A stretch of 64,000 nt of DNA from Mesostigma viride (taxonomy: Eukaryota; Streptophyta; Mesostigmatophyceae; Mesostigmatales; Mesostigmataceae). The notes below the pieces were generated by a model. That model searched no databases, was not told where the DNA came from, and saw only the letters and a program-made list of their open reading frames with translations. The first letter of the stretch is position 1; each line of letters starts with the position of its first letter. Positions 56,779 through 64,000 of this stretch are shown here, in pieces. The position numbers and the translations under genes are program-made. The stretch spans positions 459,001-523,000 of the forward strand of contig RPFO01000497.1 of assembly GCA_009746045.1 (NCBI GenBank). Reading direction: 5' to 3'.

Positions 56779-57799
56779 TTAAAATTTTGCTGTCTGTTTT
56801 TCTAGGGCACATCAATCAAGGTGATGATTATGTGTGCAAAGCCACTGACATTAAACGTGCTTTTCTGAAAGGCTCACCTGAAATAGCTGAGCAAGTTTGG
56901 CATGGTAAGGTGTATGTGGTCAACACACCTCAGGTGTGGTCTAAGGATATCCCACAACCATTTCTGAAAGCCAACCTAGGAGTGGAAGGTCTGCAATCTG
57001 CTCCTAGAATTTTCAGAATGTCAGCTCAAGCTGTGTTTGAGAGGCTAGGTGCTCGGTATGATGACATAGACCCTTGCTTCTTTGTTGTCCCTCACCCTCA
57101 TGGCATGATCATGTTTGTGTGGCATGGGGATGATCAGCTTATTGCTGGGCCTAGGCAGGCTGTGGATGATTTTATTGCCAACGTGTCTACGTCTTTTGAG
57201 ATTGGCAAGCAGATAGAGCTGGGCACCATTGCTATTAAGTTCTGTGGCACAATGTTGCAGCTTCAGAAGCAAGCAGATCAGTGGGTCTGTGCAATGTACT
57301 CTCCATCAGATTACATGCACAGTTGTAAGGAGGTGCTGCAGACTAAAATCAAACCTTGTGACTGTCCCACCATTAGGGGCAAGCTGGGGTGGTTGTGTTC
57401 TACTTGTGCACCACACCTAGCAGTAATCAGCAGGGTTGATGATGCAGTTCTTATGCAGGTAGGCCACAAGGCTATCAACAAGCTCCTGCAGGCTGGTCCA
57501 CCCCTTATCTTGCATTCCCTGGAACTCTTTAAGCCCATTCACATTCAGGCTATAATGGACAGTTCCATGGAATCACGGCAGATTACTCAACTGCAGGCTA
57601 GGGAGGCTGGCTTATTTTTTGTACAAAATGCTGACCAACCCATGTCACTCATCTCATGGTATATAGCAGGCTACATAGGCGTAAAGCTGTTAGTAGCAAT
57701 GCTGCTGAGTGCAGGGCAGTTGTGTCAGCTGTGCTACATGCCAGGTATCTCAATCATGTCCTGGTTTGGTTACAGAAGCAAGCAGGCAGTCAGGCTGGG

Positions 57800-57804
57800 G
57801 TGGT
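57800..57804. repeat. Target-site duplication of copia-2 (left)
   Basis: GTGGT immediately before the left LTR, repeated at 63957-63961 after the right LTR. Five bp is the usual size for copia elements. Confidence 0.9.
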
Positions 57805-58148
57805 AGTTAAGGCCCGACCGGCTCAGCTATGGCGGTCGGTCACGTTGAACTTGGGATAAGGTGAACACAGAGAACTGCTGTCGGAGCTGGCCCACCACTG
57901 GTTTATGTCTTAGCCAGCAACCCTATCCGGTTAGCCGTAACCGTGGGACAAGCTAGCCGTCCGTACTGACCCGGATAAGGCCCCGGACTGGGGCCTAGGT
58001 GGCGCCGGCCCTAGGCACCGCCCTTAGACCGGTCGCCCGCATCGGACCGCCGGATTATAGCCGGCGGCTGAGCGGACGCTAGCGGAAGGCGTGCGGACGG
58101 ACATGGGGAACTCAGAGCCAGATCCTAGGGCTCTAGAGTTACTCAACT
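57805..58148 (-). repeat. 3' LTR of copia-2
   Basis: 344 bp, from AGTTAAGGCCCGACC to AGTTACTCAACT on the plus strand. By eye it is identical to 63613-63956. It is GC-rich with inverted motifs (CCGCCGGATTATAGCCGGCGG). Confidence 0.92.
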
Positions 58149-58526
58149 CCGACATACTCTTTTGTTCTTTGATTAATTATCAAAATAATTACATCAAATG
58201 CAGACCATACAAAACCCTCTAAGGTAGGGAACTCAAGGGGGCCTCAAGGCCGTCAAAATCACCACGGTATCGACCCGCGCCCTTGTGATCACACATGAGT
58301 AGCGATGTAATAAGTATCGAGAAAAAAAACAACTATGCCACCAGACAAAAGGTGACCCATTTATTAGGACCAGTGACCCGCCGACGGGCCCAAGGCACCG
58401 TCCAACGTGGCTAGGGTATGGTCAGGACAAGCAAAAAAACTACCACCATGATATTCGTGAATGCTAGCAACACAGGGTGAGTTATGGCTGTATTCATAAA
58501 GCGCCCGAGCCGTAACCCTGTGTGGC

Positions 58527-60845
58527 TCACGGGTGTTGCATCGTCATGCGCTTGCGCAACACTGCGTACTGCGGGGCAGCCTCCCGCGCCTCCTTGGTGA
58601 GTGCATCCGCGGGATTGAGTTCATCCGCGATGTGCTGGAGACGCGTGACGCAGGAGGCCGCCTCAGCGAGTACGAGGTAATCAACGTCCTGTGACCGCGC
58701 ATAGGGATTGTCAAGGAAGGCCAAACAACTTTGTGAGTCAGTGTGCACCGTGCTAGTCCAGTGAAGAGTGAACCCACACGAGCCAAATACCCAACCCAGC
58801 AAGTACCGCAGCCACATGCCATGTGAGATAGCTGAAACAATGCCCCGGCATTCAGCCGTGTTGGGGCTAGTGGCAATGCGGCTGTGCAAGCGCGAGTACC
58901 AATCTAACAACATGCCAGGCTGTCCCTCATTGCTAATAAAGAACAGTGCCCCCATGCGGGCCCGCACTTGGCTGACTGTGCGCGTCTCTAGATTAGCATC
59001 CGTCACTATCTCGAGGTGCACCGGCTGTGAGCAATCGAGCCCACGAAGCACAATGCCGGGCGTCATGGCCAGCTGCCGCCGAACATGAATGGACCCTAGT
59101 CCTTCCAGCACATCATCGGGCAGGCGAGCGAGCACCGCCAAATCAGGTGCCACCGTGTCCGCCAACCACCCGAGCTTGCCCTTAACCGAGGGCCCATGGG
59201 TTGCCAACAGCGGGGACGGGAGGTCGGCCAGCAGGTCAACCACATAGTTGCGGCTATCCTGCATGTGCATGACCCATTCGCCAGAACGCGAATCCCGCTG
59301 CAACGTAGACTGCACGCCGCAAAACACCACGGGTTTACCCTCCTCATGATCCACCGCCCTGCCCAGGGGAAACTTAGCCGCCACTGCAGCAAGAAACTGG
59401 GTAGCAAAGGTGCGAGGTGCCACCAGCTTGAAGTCATCGCCATGCCACACGAAGAGGGCTGGCTCGCCAGGGACGCCGGTGGGGACCACAAAGAAGTTAG
59501 GATCCGCGCGATGGTACGTGGCCCCTAAGCTCTGCAAGACCTCCTCCGCGGAAATGCGGAAGATGATGGGAGAGCTCTGCAGCCCCTCCACCCCTGTCAA
59601 CAGCTCGATATACTCGCTGCCAATGGTGCCATCCTGCCAGACCACCGGGACCTTCACCACGTAGCGGGTGCCTTGCCATGTTTGCTGCGCGACCCCAGCG
59701 TCGCTGTGGAGGAATGCCCGCTGAAAGTCACCGCACCACATCCCGTAGTCCTTGCCCGCGTTCCGCTTGCCCAAGTAGATGACCGTCAGTAGCCGATGCG
59801 AAACATGGTTGAGCCCAGGGGTATAAAGATCCTTGGCGTCCAGCGGGGAGGACCCCTTCGTCTCCGTGACCACGGGCCTTACCCGGAACACCACCGAAGA
59901 GTTGGTCTCGTCCGGCTTGTAGGTGAGCACGAACTTCAACCGCAACCGCGTGGCCCCGGCTGGCACACTCTCCAATCCTCGGTAGACCTCGCGCTCTCGC
60001 CACTGCTCCTTGGCTCGAATGAACGCGTCGCGCCACAAAGCAAACTTGAGAGGATCTTGACAGTCCAGGACAAGTTGCTCCCACGTCACAGGGCTATCCG
60101 CCGCCAGTGAGTGTGAGTGGAGGCCGAAGCTGCGCGGGTGCCAATCCTGAGGCTGAATGATGGACTGGACGAGCGGCGGTGTGGAAAACGCCGCCATCGG
60201 TAAGCGCCGCACGACGCCGGGCTGCCCGACCACCACCCCCAATGGAGCGTGGTACTCGCGAAGCGGGATGCTGCCCACCCCCGCGACTGACAGCAAGTCA
60301 GCGGACACTGAGAACCCCGGGTATGATACGAAAGGTTCGCCCAGCAAGGCCACATCCTCGTAGCCATCCACGACGTGAAACGGCGTGTCAATGCCCAACA
60401 CCGGCAGCACCACCATCCCGGTAACTTGATATGCCGAAGTGCCTGCAAAGTCGGTCACCGATTTGTACGGCGACTCTAGCACTGGATACAGGGTGGCTGC
60501 CCGACGAGAGATAATAGACACGGATGCTTGCGTGTCCACAGCCACCAGCTGCCACGGTCTACACGTAGGAAACAAGGCTGACTTAACCGGCCTGACCCCC
60601 TGTGAGAGAGTTTTGACCTGAGCCACCCCTGATGCAGCTTTCGCTTTAAGCGCCTGAGCACGCCACAAGGCCGTGACCGTTGAAGCCAGGTCCCTAGGTG
60701 GGCGAGGCGCATGGGCAGGACCCTGACCCTCCGGCGAGGCCACGCTAGGCGGGCCTCCCACATTATCCGTGGCTAGCACAGGAGGTGAGTCACTACGTGC
60801 ACTAGGTCCCGTCAAACCCACCCCATCCTCATCCCACCCATCCAC
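58527..60845 (-). CDS. Copia-2 retropepsin-like domain, RT and RNase H
   Basis: 772 codons open. Residues about 95-200 are retropepsin-like (LVAVDTQASVSIISRRAA; VALLGEPFVSYPGFSVSADL). RT follows, with RLRLKFVLTYKPDETNSSVV, DLYTPGLNHVSHRLLTVIYL, CGDFQRAFLHSD, GVEGLQSSPIIFRIS and FVWHGDDFKLV, the catalytic pair in an HGDD box. RNase H has LEIVTDANLETR, SPNTAECRGIVSAIS, HTDSQSCLAF and ADELNPADALTKEA, all standard for copia RNase H. It is one long open frame, unlike the broken gag and integrase. The upstream overlap with the integrase frame near 60812-60845 may be a frameshift site. Confidence 0.85.
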   Translation of the reverse strand: MDGWDEDGVGLTGPSARSDSPPVLATDNVGGPPSVASPEGQGPAHAPRPPRDLASTVTALWRAQALKAKAASGVAQVKTLSQGVRPVKSALFPTCRPWQLVAVDTQASVSIISRRAATLYPVLESPYKSVTDFAGTSAYQVTGMVVLPVLGIDTPFHVVDGYEDVALLGEPFVSYPGFSVSADLLSVAGVGSIPLREYHAPLGVVVGQPGVVRRLPMAAFSTPPLVQSIIQPQDWHPRSFGLHSHSLAADSPVTWEQLVLDCQDPLKFALWRDAFIRAKEQWREREVYRGLESVPAGATRLRLKFVLTYKPDETNSSVVFRVRPVVTETKGSSPLDAKDLYTPGLNHVSHRLLTVIYLGKRNAGKDYGMWCGDFQRAFLHSDAGVAQQTWQGTRYVVKVPVVWQDGTIGSEYIELLTGVEGLQSSPIIFRISAEEVLQSLGATYHRADPNFFVVPTGVPGEPALFVWHGDDFKLVAPRTFATQFLAAVAAKFPLGRAVDHEEGKPVVFCGVQSTLQRDSRSGEWVMHMQDSRNYVVDLLADLPSPLLATHGPSVKGKLGWLADTVAPDLAVLARLPDDVLEGLGSIHVRRQLAMTPGIVLRGLDCSQPVHLEIVTDANLETRTVSQVRARMGALFFISNEGQPGMLLDWYSRLHSRIATSPNTAECRGIVSAISHGMWLRYLLGWVFGSCGFTLHWTSTVHTDSQSCLAFLDNPYARSQDVDYLVLAEAASCVTRLQHIADELNPADALTKEAREAAPQYAVLRKRMTMQHP

Positions 60846-61624
60846 GGGGTCATATTGGGGCCCAGGGGAGGGGGGGGTGTAGCTGTGTCTGCCCCTGGGA
60901 GCGACCCGTGGGGTACCACCTCAGATGCTACGACAGGCGCATTATCCTTCACTACCCACCCCAGTGCCCTGTTGGCTGCCAGCTCACTCTCCATGCTATC
61001 CCCTTGCTTATAGCCTGCCACCGATGCCCATGGTACCCTATACACCCGATCATTCCACTCTATGTCTATGACCCGCAGCGGCCAGTCTAACTTTGTGATG
61101 GCCCCAGGCCCCTGCATGGTGCCCCGTTTGCCGCTGGGCGAGCTCTCCTTGTGGAACATGACCAACTGCCCGACCTCAAAAGCGCTAGACAAATCAGGCA
61201 GCGTGGCATCCTTGAGCCGCAGCTTGGCGGCGGTATCCTGTAGATGCTGTTGGTATGCCTCTACTACCTCGGGTGAGTAGGTGCCCGCTGACAGCCCCCG
61301 AGGCGTGACTAGCCCAAAGCCCTTGACATCAAGCACGTGCCTATGGTTGCACACATGCATGAGCTCCTTGCACCACGCCGTCTTGACCGCGTAGGATTTG
61401 CCATGTGGGTTATCCTGTCGCTTGGCTGCCACAGTCTTGACATAGCTTACAGTGCGATCTATCATGCCCATATTGCCGTGATCCTCACGCCCCACGATGA
61501 CCACGGCCTCCATCCCCGGCAAACCTTGCACACAGCGGAACTGCTGGTCTAGCATGAGCTCCACTACGGGATGAAAGAAAGCCAGGCTGATCTTGATAGC
61601 CCTGTGCAGGTCAGCCTCAAACAT
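60812..61624 (-). pseudogene. Copia-2 integrase, second part
   Basis: It begins FEADLHRAIKISLAFFHPVV and has LMLDQQF (second Asp), then NMGMIDRTVSYVKTV, where the catalytic Glu position is Asp. The C-terminal beta domain is VMFHKESSPSGKRGTMQGPG. Comparison with copia-1 suggests a one-base loss near 61620 that separates it from the first part. Confidence 0.75.
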
Positions 61625-63156
61625 GTGGGCAGCGGCTCAATGTAGGTGGCCTTGCTGAACCTATCCTTGACTATGAAATAGGTGTCCCCCCCTTCCATGT
61701 GCATGACATCCCCCACAAGGTACCCTCGCTCCAAGGGTGGAGTCTTGGCATGCCGCCTACGCGACTTCTTCCTGATCTTGATGCAGGCAGGACACTGAGC
61801 ACGCACATTCTTCAGCTCGTTGTATAAAGGTGCCCCCAACATGTGTGCCCCCTCTACCTCGGCTTGGGCCTCATGCCCGTATGCACGGTGCATCTGGTAT
61901 GCTAACAGTTTCAGGGTGACAGCCTGAGGTGCAGTGGCATTGTCAGGATTCTCAACAGGTGGGGTGACTACTGGGGTAGTGACATTGGCTAACTGGGCAG
62001 CTTCAGAGGCTGCACGAAAGGCCGCCCGTGTGAGCACCTTGCCAATGTGAAGATCCACACTAGGGTGGTGTGTACCGAGAACATCTGCCCGCCCAGCATT
62101 CTCTTGCACTGTCACAACATTCCTCATAGGCCCAACCGCCCCAGTATCTAGCTGGGGTGCTGCAGTAGTGCTTGGTCGCTCGGCGTTGTACACACCCGAC
62201 CTAGAAGACACCACATTGCTTAGGTCACGCATTGTAGACCCGTGCTCAGGAAGCACGTGATCCTGGCGCGACAGAGCCAGAGCAGCATCAACGGATTGCG
62301 TGAGCACATCACGGAATGAGACAGAGGATGCAGTCACGTTGCTTTTAGGAACGACGTCAGGCTCTACGACGGCCCGGTTCAGCGTGACGCATTGAGCAAA
62401 AGAAGGGGTATCGAGCGTGCTCTCACCTGACTTTCGTGCTGCCCGTCGCTCTGCCCACTCCTCGCGTGTGCCGTGGACGACGATGCGCTTGGCCTTGCAC
62501 GCCTCCACGCTGTGACCACGCAGAACGTCGTGGCACTTGCGGCAAAGGTTGTCCTCGAGCTCCAGGTCCGGGCGAACTCGGCAGTCATCCCGGACATGGC
62601 GACGTCCGAAGCAGCGCTCACAGCGTTGCTTGCGGTCAGTAGACGCCCCCTGCTGCCGCTTGGCCGGGGGATGATCACCCTGCTTGGCGTCGCCACCATG
62701 CCCGCGCTTGCGCCCTCGCTGGCCCCCGTTGTTGCCGTGGCCGACGACCTTTTTCAGGATGGCCGTAAGCTCCGACCGCGTAATTGGAGCCTCTGCGCCT
62801 GAAGAAGAAGACGCGCCGGCATCCACCTTGCGCAGGGATGGCAGAGCAGCCGAGGCAGCCGGCTTGGACTGCGCACTCTTGAAGCATGAGATCAAATACA
62901 GCATGCCCTCGTCGAAACTGACGGCACTCTTCTTTTTGAGTTCCGTCGCTATGGTCAGATGCACATCCGACGACAGGTCGCATTTCTTGAGAAATCGATT
63001 GCACAGGAAAATGGGCTTGAGAGTATCTAGCAGCTTGTGCTTGTGCACGAAGACCTGGAAATCACGTGCAGCCCCGGGCAAATTTGCCTTATTAACTGCA
63101 TAGCCCTCGAAGTCGTTGAAGGCTTGCTCGTCGGCCTCTTCCTTAGACCGCGACAA
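61564..63156 (-). pseudogene. Copia-2 gag zinc knuckles and first part of integrase
   Basis: The frame is open upstream of 63156 to about 63380, so the ATG at 63156 is not the true start. CERCFGRRHVRDDC is a CX2CX4HX4C knuckle, followed by CRKCHDVLRGHSVEAC. About 170 variable residues follow, then HRAYGH and CPAC (HHCC of integrase) and YLVGDVMHMEGG with the first catalytic Asp. A string LDTGAVGP lies in the variable part, but the spacing to any LLG motif is too short for a retropepsin. Confidence 0.8.
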
Positions 63157-63329
63157 GTGGGCATCTAGACCGTTGTAAAAAACTTCCCAGGTTTGTTTGT
63201 TGTCGTCCGCAATGCGAACTAGATTGGCAATGTTTGGGTGCTTTGTTGTACTGCAGAATACTGCACGGAACTTGCCAATCAGCTCCGAATCTTTGTCTGC
63301 GCGTCCATCGCGCAGACGCTTGAGAGCAG

Positions 63330-63593
63330 CTAGAAAATCTGCTGCGTCGTCCGCCGTATAGTCGGCAGGTAGATCGCGGGCACCTCCGTTTGCTTGAGAG
63401 GGCCGCGATTCAGTGCATCGTCAGCAGCAAGCATCAGATGCTTGAACTGCTTGGCCAGTTCAGGTTGCGCCACGAGGGTTTGCATCAACCTCGTGGCCTC
63501 GTCCGCACTAAAGCGTGGCAGGACGGACCCTGCGGCCTCGCCACTTGGCGTATCTGTGTGTTCGCCCGTGCGGCTCCGTGTACCGGAAGCCAT
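63330..63593 (-). pseudogene. Copia-2 gag N-terminus
   Basis: The ATG at 63593 (MASGTRSRTGEHTDTPSGE) is 19 bp after the 5' LTR. The frame leaves the main gag frame near 63385, where a -1 change would join it to ADYTADDAADFLAALKRLRD and onward. Confidence 0.7.
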
Positions 63594-63612
63594 CGGGATT
63601 TTTATGAATACA

Positions 63613-63956
63613 AGTTAAGGCCCGACCGGCTCAGCTATGGCGGTCGGTCACGTTGAACTTGGGATAAGGTGAACACAGAGAACTGCTGTCGGAGCTGGCC
63701 CACCACTGGTTTATGTCTTAGCCAGCAACCCTATCCGGTTAGCCGTAACCGTGGGACAAGCTAGCCGTCCGTACTGACCCGGATAAGGCCCCGGACTGGG
63801 GCCTAGGTGGCGCCGGCCCTAGGCACCGCCCTTAGACCGGTCGCCCGCATCGGACCGCCGGATTATAGCCGGCGGCTGAGCGGACGCTAGCGGAAGGCGT
63901 GCGGACGGACATGGGGAACTCAGAGCCAGATCCTAGGGCTCTAGAGTTACTCAACT
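63613..63956 (-). repeat. 5' LTR of copia-2
   Basis: 344 bp, by eye identical to 57805-58148. It should carry the promoter of copia-2. No TATA box is obvious. Confidence 0.92.
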
Positions 63957-64000
63957 GTGGTGGCTCACTTGCACACCGACAGTCAATCTCTCCTCAGTTT
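63957..64000 (+). pseudogene. Copia-1 RNase H resumed after copia-2
   Basis: After the TSD copy the frame reads VAHLHTDSQSLLS, aligned with VHTDSQSCLAF of copia-2. It joins in frame to QAGVV at 57804 if copia-2 and one TSD copy are removed. The window ends here. Confidence 0.8.

Larger units (their letters stand above)
50409..57804 (+). mobile_element. Ty1/copia-like retrotransposon copia-1, interrupted by three insertions
   Basis: Gag, integrase, retropepsin-like domain, RT and RNase H are found in this order on the plus strand, spread over several frames. Two TTAA-flanked elements (54457-56778) split the RT domain. Copia-2 (57805-63956) splits the RNase H, which resumes at 63957 with HTDSQS. 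The 3' LTR is beyond the window. Frame changes near 50.95, 51.70, 52.1, 52.77 and 57.66 kb mark it as an old, inactive copy. Confidence 0.85.
54090..57804 (+). pseudogene. RT and partial RNase H of copia-1, split by TTAA elements
   Basis: The N-terminal RT part runs to LYTPGIQQTSLK at 54456 and resumes at 56783 with LLSVFLGHINQGDDY. The palm has DIKRAFLKGS (first catalytic Asp) and VEGLQSAPRIFRMS. The catalytic box is FVWHGDDQLI in place of the usual YVDD. RNase H begins HIQAIMDSSMESRQ and, in another frame, SSNAAECRAVVSAVLHA, stopping at the copia-2 insertion. Excising the TTAA elements puts both RT halves in one frame. Confidence 0.8.
57805..63956 (-). mobile_element. Ty1/copia-like retrotransposon copia-2, complete with LTRs and TSD
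   Basis: 6152 bp, with two 344-bp LTRs that look identical and a 5-bp TSD GTGGT. Internal order on the minus strand: gag with zinc knuckles, integrase, retropepsin-like domain, RT, RNase H. It sits inside the RNase H of copia-1 in the opposite orientation. LTR ends are AGTT...AACT rather than TG...CA. No typical primer-binding site complementary to initiator tRNA was recognised after the 5' LTR. Frame changes near 63385, 61620 and 60840 break the polyprotein. Confidence 0.9.

Noticed and set aside
62080..62170. LDTGAVGP in copia-2 as the canonical gag-adjacent protease
   Set aside because: The LG-containing strand follows after only about 25 residues; a retropepsin needs about 70-90, and copia-1 lacks the string.

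Overview
The window looks like nuclear DNA of a green alga. Reasons: spliced genes with GT-AG introns in consistent phase; coding exons rich in G and C; introns packed with simple repeats; and a Kangaroo-type tyrosine-recombinase retrotransposon, a group first described from Volvox. The species cannot be named from this sequence. There is no sign of prokaryotic gene organisation.

Layout. 1-5.4 kb: a DIRS/Kangaroo-like retrotransposon, with gag and RT-RNase H on the minus strand and the tyrosine recombinase on the plus strand, converging on a long inverted repeat. 5.5-7.6 kb: LINE 3' ends carrying expanded tetranucleotide arrays. 7.6-12 kb: no gene recognised. 12.0-21.3 kb, minus strand: a spliced gene (called gene B here) for a long coiled-coil protein. 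24.2-31.1 kb: a head-to-tail cluster of minus-strand retroposons that carry only an L1-type ORF1. 31.2-33 kb: more LINE fragments. 35.7-44.4 kb, minus strand: gene A, a paralog of gene B, with a 1.9-kb GGA array in its last intron. 45.2-47.7 kb, plus strand: gene C, a four-exon gene for a small membrane protein, head-to-head with gene A. 48.4-48.9 kb: a SINE-like element with a tRNA-like head and a LINE-derived tail. 50.4-64 kb: a Ty1/copia-like element (copia-1), interrupted first by two TTAA-flanked non-autonomous elements and then by a second complete copia-like element (copia-2) with identical 344-bp LTRs.

Main results. (1) Genes A and B are tandem paralogs. Their first three exons match in sequence and intron phase, both encode long coiled coils, and both end in an acidic exon with a psi-K-x-E motif. 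(2) Both copia-like elements carry a retropepsin-like domain (DTQA instead of DTGA) between integrase and RT, and an HGDD catalytic box in RT, which is an atypical Pseudoviridae layout. (3) The ORF1-only LINE derivatives and the SINE share the 3'-hairpin-plus-tail design of nearby LINE ends. (4) The nesting order copia-1, then TTAA elements and copia-2, can be read to the base: removing the inserts restores copia-1 frames at the insertion points.

All gene models are read by eye from splice signals, phase and paralog comparison. No database search or transcript data was available.
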